A DNA stretch of 18,576 nt from an uncultured Rhodoplanes sp. (GCA_936924235.1 CAKZHN010000175.1:1-18576); one strand, 5' to 3'. Positions 6,231 to 14,358 are shown, counted from the first letter of the stretch. Made by a program: numbers and translations. The notes: generated by a model not told the origin, from the sequence alone.

Positions 6231-9068
6231 ATGAATCTGATTCTCGTCAAGATGTTTGCGACTGCGCTCGCGCTCGCGCAGGTGACGACGCATCCGGAGT
6301 CTCTCAAGACCCAATTCGATCCGGAGAACGATCAGCCCGAAGTCGTGCAGCTTCTGAAGGACGGCTGCACGCACATGCGCAAGGCCTTCGACATCGAGGA
6401 TCTCAACCTCGACTCGCTGATCGACACCGCGATGACCGATCCGCAGACCGTCGCCGGCGAAATCCGCGCGTTCCGTGGCATCAACTTCGACGACCTCGCT
6501 TCAGCCTACAAGCAGCTCTGCGGCGACGATCCGATCGACACCGTAAAATTCGATTTCAAGGAAGTGATCGAGTTCTACAACGGCGTCGCATCCAACCTGC
6601 CCGATCACAACAAGCTCAAGAACCTTAAGCTGCCCGGCACCAGCGTGGTGCTCGACTCCAAGGGCGACAGGTTCGCCGAGCTGTTCGAGTCCGATCAGCG
6701 CCGCGTCTGGGTGCCGATCAGCCAGATTCCGCGCTACGTGCAGCTTGCCTTCGTGTCGGCCGAAGACAAGCGCTTCTACCAGCACCACGGCATCGACGAG
6801 CGCGGTCTCATTCGCGCGTTCATCACCAACATTGCCGAGCCCGGACGGCCGCAAGGTGGCTCGACCATCACGCAGCAGGTCGCCAAGAACCTGTTGGTCG
6901 GTGACGATGTCAGCTACGACCGCAAGATCCGCGAGATGATCGTGGCCTCGCGCATCGATCAATCGCTCACCAAGGAAGAAATCCTCGAGATCTATCTGAA
7001 CTCGATCTATCTCGGCCGCGGCGCCTGGGGCATCGACATGGCGGCTCGCAGCTATTTCAAGAAGCCCGCATCCGGCCTGAGCGTCACCGAAGGCGCGATG
7101 CTCGCCGCCATGGCCAAGGGCCCGGCCTATTTCAGCCCCGACCGCTATCCGGAGCGGGCGCGCGACCGCTACGCTTACGTGCTCAAGCGCATGCAGGAGG
7201 ACAACGTCCCCGGCGCCCAAGACGTGAATCCTGGCGTCACCGCGGGTCCGCGCCTCGTTCCCTACGAGAAGCCCAAGCGCGAAGGCGGCTTCTATTTCGT
7301 CGATCACCTGATGCGCGAAGCCAAAACGCTGGTCGGCATGCAGTCGCTGACCTCGGAATCCTACACGGTGCGCTCGACCATCAATTCCAAGCTGCAACGC
7401 GCCGCCGAGCAGGCGTTGCAGGACGGTCTCGCGCGTTATGAGGCGAAAAACGGCCGCGCCAAGTTCGAAGGTCCGGAACTCAGCCTCGGCGAGGTCGTGG
7501 CCCGCGTCACCACCGAGCAGAGCACCCGCGCGCTGCGCCGCGGCCGGGTGGTGAAGCCGGTGTGGCAGATGGCGCTCGAGACCGCGAAGCTGCCGCTCTA
7601 CGACGTGCACTGGCCGGTCGCCGTGGTGCTGGGGCGGGCCCAGGAGAACGGCCGCAGCTATATCCGCGTCGGTCTCAAGGACGGCCGCATCGTGCCGCTC
7701 TCGCTGCCCGAGCATGTCGACCCGAGCATGCTGCACCTCAACGACGTGATCTTCGTCAACATCACGGAAGGCAAGAAGTCCGGCGACGCCAGGGCTGAGT
7801 TGCGCATCAAGCCCAAGGTCCAGGGCGCAGCCATCGTGCTGGAAAACAAGACCGGCCGCATTCTCGCGATGGTCGGCGGCTTCTCCTACCCGCTGAGCCA
7901 GCTCAATCGCACCAGCCAAGCGCTCCGCCAGCCGGGCTCCTCGATCAAGCCGCTCACCTATCTCGCCGCCCTGCACCGCGGGCTGCAGCCGAACACCCTG
8001 GTGCTCGACGCGCCGGTAACGCTGCCGCCGATCCCGGGCGTCACCACGCACAGCTGGACGCCGAAGAATTACGACGGCCAGAGCTGGGGCGCGATCACGC
8101 TGCGCAGGGCGCTGGAGAACTCCAAGAACCTCGTCACCGCCCGGCTGCTCGACAGCGGCATCGACAAGGATCCGACCAAGGCGCTGGATCAGATCTGCGA
8201 GCTCGCGCTCGAGGCCAAGATCTACCCCGAGTGCATCAAGAACTATCCGTTCGTGCTCGGCGCCCAGGCGCTGCGGATGATCAACCTGTCGGGCTTCTAC
8301 GCCTCCATCCCCAATGAGGGCCTGCGGGTCACGCCCTACACCATCGATGCCATTGAGAAGGGCGGCCACGCCGTCTATCGCCACCAGCCCGCCGCGCCGC
8401 TCTATATGGCGGACGGCGACCGCCCGGCCTTCTTCCAGCTTCGCACGATGATGGAAGGCGTGGTGGCCCGCGGCACCGCCGCGGCAATGCGGCAGTATGC
8501 CGGCTTCGTTGCCGGAAAAACCGGCACCACCGAAAACGAGAACGACGCCTGGTTCGCAGGCTTCACCAGCGATGTCACCGTCGTCGTCTGGGTCGGCTAT
8601 GACAACGCCCGCAGCAAGCAGACGCTCGGCCACGGCGGCACCGGCGGCAGTGTTTCGGTGCCCATTGCCCAGGCGATCTTCGAGGCCGCCTGGAACCTGC
8701 AGGCGCCCAAGACGCAGCTGCCGCCGCCCTCGGCCGAAGCCGGACGGTATCTCAAGGCGATGCAGATCGATGTCAGCACCGGCCAGCGGGTCGCCTCCGG
8801 CGGGTTCACCGAATATTTCCGGCTCGACGCGCACAAGAAGCTGCGCGACACTCAGCATGCGCTGGCCGGACGCAATTCGATGGCGCGGGGTGGGCCAATG
8901 GCCGCCCCGTTCATGAACGAAGAACGGCCGCCACAGCAGGGCGTTATCCAGCGGCCGAATTACGGGCCAGGGCCGGGTTACGTGCAGGGCCAAGGTCCGG
9001 GTCCAAATCCGGGACCAGGTCCGGAAAACCGGATGCCGCGGACGTTGCGGGAACTGTTTCGGCTTTGA
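6231..9068 (+). CDS. Class A penicillin-binding protein, transglycosylase/transpeptidase
   Basis: 945 residues. It polymerises lipid II into glycan strands (GT51 domain, about residues 135-320) and cross-links stem peptides (transpeptidase domain, about 530-820). GT51 motifs are visible: SAEDKRFYQHHGID with catalytic Glu178, GGSTITQQVAKN at 209-220, and EIYLNSIYLGRGAWGI near 253-268. Transpeptidase motifs are PGSSIKP (Ser570, Lys573), SKN at 631-633 and KTGTT at 763-767. A short hydrophobic stretch at residues 2-18 is the likely membrane anchor. Residues 20-130 form an extension not found in textbook PBP1a proteins, and the C-terminal 50 residues are Gly/Pro-rich. I chose the ATG at 6231 because CAGAGGCGGA precedes it by 10 nt; an in-frame ATG at 6147 would add 28 basic residues. 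The role is inferred from family knowledge; which PBP1 paralogue this is remains open. Confidence 0.95.
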   Translation: MNLILVKMFATALALAQVTTHPESLKTQFDPENDQPEVVQLLKDGCTHMRKAFDIEDLNLDSLIDTAMTDPQTVAGEIRAFRGINFDDLASAYKQLCGDDPIDTVKFDFKEVIEFYNGVASNLPDHNKLKNLKLPGTSVVLDSKGDRFAELFESDQRRVWVPISQIPRYVQLAFVSAEDKRFYQHHGIDERGLIRAFITNIAEPGRPQGGSTITQQVAKNLLVGDDVSYDRKIREMIVASRIDQSLTKEEILEIYLNSIYLGRGAWGIDMAARSYFKKPASGLSVTEGAMLAAMAKGPAYFSPDRYPERARDRYAYVLKRMQEDNVPGAQDVNPGVTAGPRLVPYEKPKREGGFYFVDHLMREAKTLVGMQSLTSESYTVRSTINSKLQRAAEQALQDGLARYEAKNGRAKFEGPELSLGEVVARVTTEQSTRALRRGRVVKPVWQMALETAKLPLYDVHWPVAVVLGRAQENGRSYIRVGLKDGRIVPLSLPEHVDPSMLHLNDVIFVNITEGKKSGDARAELRIKPKVQGAAIVLENKTGRILAMVGGFSYPLSQLNRTSQALRQPGSSIKPLTYLAALHRGLQPNTLVLDAPVTLPPIPGVTTHSWTPKNYDGQSWGAITLRRALENSKNLVTARLLDSGIDKDPTKALDQICELALEAKIYPECIKNYPFVLGAQALRMINLSGFYASIPNEGLRVTPYTIDAIEKGGHAVYRHQPAAPLYMADGDRPAFFQLRTMMEGVVARGTAAAMRQYAGFVAGKTGTTENENDAWFAGFTSDVTVVVWVGYDNARSKQTLGHGGTGGSVSVPIAQAIFEAAWNLQAPKTQLPPPSAEAGRYLKAMQIDVSTGQRVASGGFTEYFRLDAHKKLRDTQHALAGRNSMARGGPMAAPFMNEERPPQQGVIQRPNYGPGPGYVQGQGPGPNPGPGPENRMPRTLRELFRL

Positions 9069-9074
9069 GTGTGC

Positions 9075-9105
9075 AACGGTGGCTACATAGATCGGCCACC
9101 GTTTT
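9075..9105 (+). terminator. Intrinsic terminator after the PBP gene
   Basis: A perfect 9-bp stem, AACGGTGGC (9075-9083) with GCCACCGTT (9095-9103), encloses an 11-nt loop and runs into TTTTC. It begins 6 nt after the PBP stop codon. It lies only about 45 bp before the next start codon, so it should separate or attenuate transcription between the two plus-strand genes. Confidence 0.8.
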
Positions 9106-9148
9106 CTGGGAATGTGTGTCAGAATCACGGAGAGTCGGGGTAACAGCC

Positions 9149-10183
9149 ATGTGGATCAAGACTTCAACTGCCGCGCTGCTGGTGCTGACCACCAGCGTTG
9201 CGATCGCCGCGTCAGCGGCGGACTATCAGATCGTCAAGGTGGCGTCGGTCGCGGGCGCGACCATCGACACCCTCAAGCCCAAGACGATCTTCTTCACCGA
9301 CCATCGCACCGATGACACGTCGGACAAGGGCGCCTTCATCCGCTTCGACGACTGGAGCAAGAGCCGGCCGGTCGAATACAAGTTCCTGAACCTGTTCCCG
9401 ACCTTCAAGGAGGGCATGGTTCACAAGATCATCGACGGCTCGAAGAAAGAGGTGAAGGACGAGCTGCAGATGTACGTCACCGAGGCGCGCTTCATGCTGT
9501 CGCGCCCGGCCGACAGCGTCGACCTGAAGCAGTTCGCGTCGCTGCCCTTCATCCAGAGCATCGATCCGTCGATCAAGCATCAGACCATCAACGCCTCCGA
9601 CGTCTCGACCTTGAAGGACGAGAAGGGCACCAACAACAAGAACCCCGATCGCAACTGGTGCGAGGGCGCAGGCGTCACCGCCTGCATCCGCTCGAGCTAC
9701 AAGCTCGAAGGCAAGCTGCCGATCGGCGTCGCGCTCGCCAACAAGCTGCGCGACAGCGAGAAGAAGCTCTCCGACACCATCGAGTTCGAGAGCGAGATGC
9801 GGCTGCTCAAGGCCTCCGACGTCGACGAGGCCGGCCTGAAACAGCTCACCGGCATCAACACGCCGGTCGCGGGCGTGCTCGAGCAGAACATGTTCTACGT
9901 CAACCAGGTGATGCGCTTCGGCAAGCTGATCGCCGTGTTCCAGCCGAACCCGTCCGACGCCAAGAGCACCGTCACCACCGTGGTGATCGCGCTCGCGGTC
10001 GGCTCCTCGACGCTTGAGCAGAAGAAGAAGTACGAGAACGTGCCGGTGCTGCGCAATCTCGTGCCGTCGCAGGTGCTGCTCGGCAACAGCTCGTTCAACA
10101 CCGGCGAGTCGATCAGCGCCGGCCTGCCGAACTACGTGCGCAACCGCATCAAGGCGATCGCGGGCATTCTCGATCGCGGCTGA
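9149..10183 (+). CDS. Secreted protein of unknown function
   Basis: 344 residues. I do not recognise the family. A clear Sec signal peptide (MWIKTSTAALLV..., about residues 1-24, cleaved near ASAA-DY) sends it out of the cytoplasm. The mature chain has just two cysteines, C171 and C179 (NWCEGAGVTACIRSS), which probably form a disulfide. The rest is mixed alpha/beta with no lipobox, no internal membrane helix and no catalytic motif I can name. A Lys/Glu-rich segment at 195-222 and a hydrophobic strand at 275-286 are notable. I chose the ATG at 9149 because the signal peptide begins there and CGGAGAG lies upstream; an in-frame ATG at 9065 overlaps the PBP stop and spans the terminator. It follows the PBP gene by 80 bp but is separated by the terminator. 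An envelope role is only suggested by context. Confidence 0.85.
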   Translation: MWIKTSTAALLVLTTSVAIAASAADYQIVKVASVAGATIDTLKPKTIFFTDHRTDDTSDKGAFIRFDDWSKSRPVEYKFLNLFPTFKEGMVHKIIDGSKKEVKDELQMYVTEARFMLSRPADSVDLKQFASLPFIQSIDPSIKHQTINASDVSTLKDEKGTNNKNPDRNWCEGAGVTACIRSSYKLEGKLPIGVALANKLRDSEKKLSDTIEFESEMRLLKASDVDEAGLKQLTGINTPVAGVLEQNMFYVNQVMRFGKLIAVFQPNPSDAKSTVTTVVIALAVGSSTLEQKKKYENVPVLRNLVPSQVLLGNSSFNTGESISAGLPNYVRNRIKAIAGILDRG

Positions 10184-10213
10184 GTTAGCGCCGCACTCCG
10201 ACCTCTCCCAAGC

Positions 10214-10247
10214 AAACGGCCCGTCACCCCGGCGGGCCGTTTTGTTT
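10214..10247 (+). terminator. Intrinsic terminator between convergent genes
   Basis: AAACGGCCCG (10214-10223) pairs perfectly with CGGGCCGTTT (10233-10242) around a 9-nt loop, followed by a T-rich tail ending TTGTTTT. It lies 30 nt after the stop of the 344-residue gene and 12 bp before the stop of the convergent minus-strand gene. On the minus strand the stem is followed by TTTGCTT, so it may work weakly in both directions. Confidence 0.85.
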
Positions 10248-10259
10248 TGGCGGGCACCA

Positions 10260-10661
10260 TCAACGGCGCTCAACGGACATCGAGTGGCAGTCCATCTTGC
10301 TGCTCTCCTGGGGCCAGAAGCCGAACTTGTAGTCGTTGATCGGCTTCCTGCCGTTGGCCGGGACCAGCTCGTCGACCGCGAAGTCGAAGGTGTGGGTGAC
10401 GGATCCGCTCGGTCCATGAACATCACAATGGATCGCCACATTGGCGATCGGAAAAGCGTTGGTGTTGCTGATGACGAAGCTGCCTTGCAGGAAGCCGTAT
10501 TCGCTCCTCAGCGATTTCAGCTCTACGCTCGGCAAAGCCAGAGACGGCGCCGGCTGAAAGACTCCGATGATGCTGCCGACTTCAGGCAGTTGAACCGTGC
10601 CTGTTACGACCAGGCCAAGGCCGATGAGGCCCAAAACGGCCAATGCGATCCAGGCTTTCAT
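10260..10661 (-). CDS. Small membrane-anchored protein of unknown function
   Basis: 133 residues. Residues 3-21 form one hydrophobic helix (WIALAVLGLIGLGLVVTG) with a short basic start, so the protein is probably anchored with its C-terminal part outside the cytoplasm. Residues 45-133 look like an all-beta domain with repeated strands (GFLQGSFVISN, IANVAIHCDV, VTHTFDFAV, INDYKFGFW) and two cysteines, C79 and C125, likely paired. The layout recalls small secreted Ig-like or FxLYD-like domains of Hyphomicrobiales, but I cannot assign a named family. The start is uncertain: the ATG at 10661 has no good ribosome binding site, and an in-frame TTG lies at 10670. Tail-to-tail with the 344-residue gene and head-to-head with the monooxygenase gene. 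Confidence 0.7.
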   Translation of the reverse strand: MKAWIALAVLGLIGLGLVVTGTVQLPEVGSIIGVFQPAPSLALPSVELKSLRSEYGFLQGSFVISNTNAFPIANVAIHCDVHGPSGSVTHTFDFAVDELVPANGRKPINDYKFGFWPQESSKMDCHSMSVERR

Positions 10662-10850
10662 CCGTCGCAACCCATGTCCCGCTGATCGATGATTGGTACC
10701 GTCAGCCTCAAGAATATCCGCTGTTCCCCGAAAGGGAACGGGCAGCAGCATCATTGCATGACGCGGGGCAGGTCTGATTTTGGCGAGTTGACCGACAGAA
10801 CCGGGTTGATCAACATCGGAAGCGCCGTCTCAGAAGAAGAGCGAACACAC

Positions 10851-12170
10851 ATGAACCCGGGCAGGCAGATGAATCTCGGCGTGTACGCCGTGGGCACGGG
10901 CAATCATGTGTCCGGCTGGCGCTTTCCGGGAGCCGCCACCAGCAGCGAGGACTTTGCGATCTTCAAGACGATCGCGGACTCGTGCGAACGGGGCAAGCTC
11001 GACTTCCTGTTCGTCGGCGACAGTCTCGCGTTCGTACCGGACCAGCACCCCGGCCAGATGCTGCGGTTCGAGCCGCTCACCCTGCACGCGGCGCTGGCCA
11101 CGCAGACATCGCGCGTGGGGCTCGTCGCCACATGCTCCACCCAGTATTCGGCGCCGTTCAACGTTGCCCGGATGTTCGCGTCGCTCGATAAGCTCAGTCG
11201 CGGCCGCGCCGGGTGGAATGTCGTGACCACGGGGCTGCCCGCAGCCGCCGGGAATTTCGGCAGTGGCACCCCGATGGACCACGCGCTGCGGTACGAGTCG
11301 GCCACTGAATTTGTCGAAGTCGTGCAGGGTCTCTGGGACAGCTGGGAGGAAGGCGCCATCACCACCAACGTGGAAACGGGCGAATATTTCGACAAGACCA
11401 AGGTGCATTCGCTCGACCACGTCGGCAAATTCTATTCGGTGCGCGGGCCGCTCAATCTGACACGCACGCCGCAAGGCCAGCCGGTGCTCGTGCAGGCCGG
11501 CGCCTCCGACGACGGCAAGAACTTCGCGTCACGATTCGCGGAAATGATCTTTTCGTCGCAGCTCGACAAGGAGCACGCCAAGGAATTCTACGCGACGATG
11601 AAGGCCAAGGTGGCCGCCCACGGCCGCAATCCGGATCATTGCAAGATTCTTCCCGGCTTCATGCCGATCGTCGGCCGCAACGAGGAAGACGCGCGAAAGA
11701 AGCTTTCGGAGCTGATGCGCCTCGCCGTTCCGGAAGTGGCCTTGAAGATGATGTCGAGCCGGTTCGGACACGACATGTCCGGGTATGACCTGGATGGCCC
11801 GGTGCCGGATCTGCCGCTGTCGAACGACATTCAAACCCACGCCAAGGTCGCCTACGCGAAGGCCCTCAAGGACAATCTTACGCTGCGGGACATCTACAAC
11901 CAGGTCGCCGTGGCCCGCGGCTACCTCTTTGCGTGCGGGGACGCCTCGATGGTCGCCGACGTCATGGAGGAGTGGTTCGTCGACCGCGCCTGCGACGGCT
12001 TCGTGCTGGTACCGCCTTACTTCCCGGCCGCGTTCGACGAGTTCATTGATCAGGTGGTGCCCGAGCTGCAAAAGCGCGGCATCTTTCGCCGGGAATATTC
12101 CGGATTCACGCTACGCGAGCATCTCGGCTTGCCGGTGCCGCCGAACCGGCATTCGAAGCGCGCGCCCTAG
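10851..12170 (+). CDS. NtaA/SnaA/DszA-type flavin-dependent monooxygenase
   Basis: 439 residues, close to the usual 430-460 for this group. It is a TIM-barrel luciferase-like monooxygenase that uses reduced FMN, supplied by a separate reductase, to oxidise small sulfur, nitrogen or carbon substrates (relatives act on nitrilotriacetate, dibenzothiophene sulfone and pristinamycin). Family blocks visible are SGWRFPGA at 21-28, DFLFVGDSLAF at 51-61, GRAGWNVVTTG at 118-128, RYESATEFVEVVQGLWDSWE near 147-166, the KFYSVRGPLN block at 193-202, PQGQPVLVQAGAS at 207-219 and the C-terminal DGFVLVPPYFP at 382-392. Start chosen at 10851 with AGAAGAAGAG about 10 nt upstream; an in-frame ATG 18 nt later is possible. 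No flavin reductase or transporter is adjacent, so the substrate cannot be predicted. Cytoplasmic. Confidence 0.92.
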   Translation: MNPGRQMNLGVYAVGTGNHVSGWRFPGAATSSEDFAIFKTIADSCERGKLDFLFVGDSLAFVPDQHPGQMLRFEPLTLHAALATQTSRVGLVATCSTQYSAPFNVARMFASLDKLSRGRAGWNVVTTGLPAAAGNFGSGTPMDHALRYESATEFVEVVQGLWDSWEEGAITTNVETGEYFDKTKVHSLDHVGKFYSVRGPLNLTRTPQGQPVLVQAGASDDGKNFASRFAEMIFSSQLDKEHAKEFYATMKAKVAAHGRNPDHCKILPGFMPIVGRNEEDARKKLSELMRLAVPEVALKMMSSRFGHDMSGYDLDGPVPDLPLSNDIQTHAKVAYAKALKDNLTLRDIYNQVAVARGYLFACGDASMVADVMEEWFVDRACDGFVLVPPYFPAAFDEFIDQVVPELQKRGIFRREYSGFTLREHLGLPVPPNRHSKRAP

Positions 12171-12212
12171 CTCATGAGGCAGCGCCGTCGCGCAAGTCGT
12201 TTTCGCAATCGA

Positions 12213-12521
12213 TCAGTAGACGGTGTGCCTGCACGCATCGCCTGACAGCGACTGGCACGGGGACGATGAGAAATCGTCAGCAGGTTTCGCGCGCGACCGT
12301 GGATCGATACGGGGGTTCATGACGTCCCAGGCATTCGACCGAAGCGACGATGAATGGTCCGGCCCGCAGTGGCCGCCCAGGCCGCGAACCGTATCCTGAC
12401 AGGCTCGCAGCGAGGGAATGCCGCAGTGGCGCGACCCGCTCGCATACATCGCGCAATATGAGGCGGCGGCCGGCTGCGTGGCAGCACACAGAATCGCGAG
12501 CAGAATCCCGGTCCGAAGCAC
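12213..12521 (-). CDS. DUF3551-like small secreted protein
   Basis: About 102 residues if the GTG at 12521 is the start. A hydrophobic signal sequence (LRTGILLAILCAATQPAAA) precedes YCAMYASGSRHCGIPSL, then RACQDTVRGLGGHCGPD. This matches from memory the DUF3551 pattern of Bradyrhizobium and relatives: YC, then CG, then QC or ACQ, then GxGGxC, four cysteines likely paired. A C-terminal tail of about 45 residues with two more cysteines is longer than usual. The start is uncertain. An ATG at 12611 has a GGAG 4 nt upstream and would overlap the end of the YghU gene by 35 nt, but the added segment is Arg-rich with rare AGA/AGG codons. The GTG gives a normal signal peptide but has no ribosome binding site. 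Function of the family is unknown. Confidence 0.55.
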   Translation of the reverse strand: MLRTGILLAILCAATQPAAASYCAMYASGSRHCGIPSLRACQDTVRGLGGHCGPDHSSSLRSNAWDVMNPRIDPRSRAKPADDFSSSPCQSLSGDACRHTVY

Positions 12522-12576
12522 GATCAATGTCGGCGTGATTTGCGCGGAATGACGATGGGTTTGCCCGCGCGTTGCC

Positions 12577-13443
12577 CTATCCCTTCTTCTTCTCGAAATC
12601 GCTGGCGTCATGGCGCTCCGGCAATTGCTCTTCGGGCGAGCCGCTGACGCGATTGACCATGCGCCCGCGCTTGACCGCCGGGCGCTCGCCGATTTCCTTG
12701 GTCCAGCGCGTCAGGTTTTTGTATTCGTGCGTCGACAGGAACTTGCGCGGATCGTTGTAGGAGGCGCCGTTCAGCATGCCGTTGCCGTACCACGGCCAGA
12801 TCGCCATGTCGGCGATCGTGTATTCGTCGCCGGCGACGAACCGGTTGTTGGCAAGCTGCCGGTCGAGCACGTCGAGCTGGCGTTTCACCTCCATCGCAAA
12901 ACGGTCGATGGCGTATTTGATCTTCACCGGCGCATAAGCAAAGAAATGCCCGAAGCCGCCGCCCACATAGGGCGTCGAGCCCATCTGCCAGAACAGCCAG
13001 TTCAGCGTCTCGGCGCGCTTGCCGCGATCCTTCGGCAGGAAGGCGCCGAACTTGTCCGCGAGATAGAGCAGAATCGAGCCGGACTCGAACAGGCGCTGCG
13101 GCGTCTTTTCGCTGTAGTCCATGAGCGCCGGGATCTTGGAATTCGGATTCACCGCGGTAAATCCGCTGCCGAACTGGTCGCCGTCGCCGATCCGGATCAG
13201 CCAGGCGTCGTACTCGGCTCCGCGATGGCCGGCCGCCAGCAACTCCTCCAGCATGATCGTGACCTTGACGCCATTGGGCGTCGCCAGCGAATAGAGCTGC
13301 AGCGGATGCTTGCCGCGCGGCAGCTCCTTCTCGTGCGTCGGGCCCGCAATCGGGCGATTGGTGCTGGAATAGCGCCAGTTGGGACTGTCGCCCTTCTCCC
13401 AGACCCAGACGTCCGGCGGGGTGTATTCAGGCGTATCAGTCAT
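12577..13443 (-). CDS. yghU: Glutathione-dependent disulfide-bond oxidoreductase, YghU type
   Basis: 288 residues, the same length as E. coli YghU and alignable with it along the whole chain. This nu-class glutathione transferase reduces disulfides such as 2-hydroxyethyl disulfide and has peroxidase activity using glutathione. An N-terminal extension (1-45, with NRPIAGPTHEK) precedes the thioredoxin-like domain: QLYSLATPNGVKVTIMLEEL at 49-68 holds the TPNG glutathione site, NPNSKIPAL at 99-107 has the cis-Pro, and ESGSILLYLADKFG at 120-133 binds the gamma-glutamyl part. The helical domain contains GGGFGHFFAYAPVKI (161-175) and DEYTIADMAIWPW (206-218). The tail EEQLPERHDASDF is characteristic. 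The ATG at 13443 follows GAGAG and matches the E. coli start MTD; a longer in-frame start at 13587 has no family support. Cytoplasmic. Stands 165 bp downstream of the carbonic anhydrase gene on the same strand. Confidence 0.96.
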   Translation of the reverse strand: MTDTPEYTPPDVWVWEKGDSPNWRYSSTNRPIAGPTHEKELPRGKHPLQLYSLATPNGVKVTIMLEELLAAGHRGAEYDAWLIRIGDGDQFGSGFTAVNPNSKIPALMDYSEKTPQRLFESGSILLYLADKFGAFLPKDRGKRAETLNWLFWQMGSTPYVGGGFGHFFAYAPVKIKYAIDRFAMEVKRQLDVLDRQLANNRFVAGDEYTIADMAIWPWYGNGMLNGASYNDPRKFLSTHEYKNLTRWTKEIGERPAVKRGRMVNRVSGSPEEQLPERHDASDFEKKKG

Positions 13444-13608
13444 GTTGGGCTCTCGTGTCTCTCTCGATGGATCGGCCGAATGGATCGCGCATGCGCGCCC
13501 CCACACTCCGCGGCATCGTAGCGGCTCAGATCGGTCGTCGGAAAGAGGCTGCGCAACGGCAGGCAGCGCCAACGCAGATGCGGGCATGCAGCGCAGCGCG
13601 TCGCGCTT

Positions 13609-14358
13609 TCAACCCGAACTGAGAATGAAACGCCGGTCGCGCTTCTGTGCCGGCCGTGCGTTCATCGGGTACAGCTTGGCGAAGCGCGCCACATCGCCTT
13701 CATCCACCTCGATGGAGTGGGCCAGCACGATCCAGTCGACCGTCTCGCTGCAAGGCGGCGTCGTCAGCGATCCTTCGTAGCGGTAATACGCATGCTGGGA
13801 CGGCAACAGCCGCACCGGATCGACGCCGGAAACCGGAACGGCCGGGCCCTCCTCCGCCGGCATCGCCGCAACGATCTTTTTGAAGATCGGGTTGGGCTTG
13901 CCAGCGGCCAAAAGCACGCCGACCACGGCCATCCCGTCGGTCCCGGCGTGAACAAAATGCGCTTCCATGGCGAACCGCTTGCCCGCCACAAGGTGCTCGC
14001 TGGGATGATGGAAATGGAGCTGTTTCAGAGCAAATTTACGGTCGCCCAGTTGGAGCGTGTTGCCTTCCGCGAAGTCGCACTGAACGGTATGGCCATTGTT
14101 GACGATCGTGCTGGCCGGCTTGCTCCATTTGATCCCAAGCGATGGCTGACGAGCGCTGATCGGCGCGCTGATGTCGATGGGTGACTGCTGGCTGCCGGCC
14201 GAGCAGGCCGCATTGGCTGCGTCGAGACCGCCCCATTTTTCGGGTCCCGTTTCCCCTCCGTAGCTCCAATGGTGCTGCTCTGCCGCGATACCCGTCGAGG
14301 CACACAGGGGACACAGCGCCAGACCCGCGAACAACTTCAGCGCTTGACGACGTCGCAT
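13609..14358 (-). CDS. Exported alpha-carbonic anhydrase
   Basis: 249 residues. It interconverts CO2 and bicarbonate with a zinc ion. Residues 1-26 are a signal peptide with a Tat-like start (MRRRQALKLF) ending near GIAA-EQ, so it works in the periplasm. Alpha-class signatures are complete: SQQSPIDI at 57-64, NNGHTVQC with proton-shuttle-like His90, QLHFHHPSEH with zinc ligands His115 and His117, EAHFVH with His134 as third ligand, and YEGSLTTPPCSETVDW with Thr199/Thr200 as the gatekeeper pair. Cys52 and Cys203 correspond to the disulfide known from bacterial alpha enzymes. AAGGAGG stands 5 nt before the ATG, which fixes the start. Length fits the family. Periplasmic bicarbonate supply or pH buffering is the usual proposed role; which applies here is not shown. 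Confidence 0.96.
   Translation of the reverse strand: MRRRQALKLFAGLALCPLCASTGIAAEQHHWSYGGETGPEKWGGLDAANAACSAGSQQSPIDISAPISARQPSLGIKWSKPASTIVNNGHTVQCDFAEGNTLQLGDRKFALKQLHFHHPSEHLVAGKRFAMEAHFVHAGTDGMAVVGVLLAAGKPNPIFKKIVAAMPAEEGPAVPVSGVDPVRLLPSQHAYYRYEGSLTTPPCSETVDWIVLAHSIEVDEGDVARFAKLYPMNARPAQKRDRRFILSSG

Noticed and set aside
6501..9128. Minus-strand 875-codon open frame across the PBP gene
   Set aside because: It lies opposite a PBP with all catalytic motifs intact, and its translation is His/Arg/Leu-rich with no recognisable domain. Long antisense frames are expected in GC-rich DNA.
9212..10441. Minus-strand 409-codon open frame opposite the 344-residue secreted protein
   Set aside because: It runs across the intrinsic terminator and overlaps the small membrane protein gene in another frame; its low-complexity Asp/His/Leu/Arg composition looks like antisense noise.
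12610..13521. Plus-strand 303-codon open frame opposite yghU
   Set aside because: The minus strand encodes a full-length YghU with conserved motifs; the plus-strand product has no family signature.
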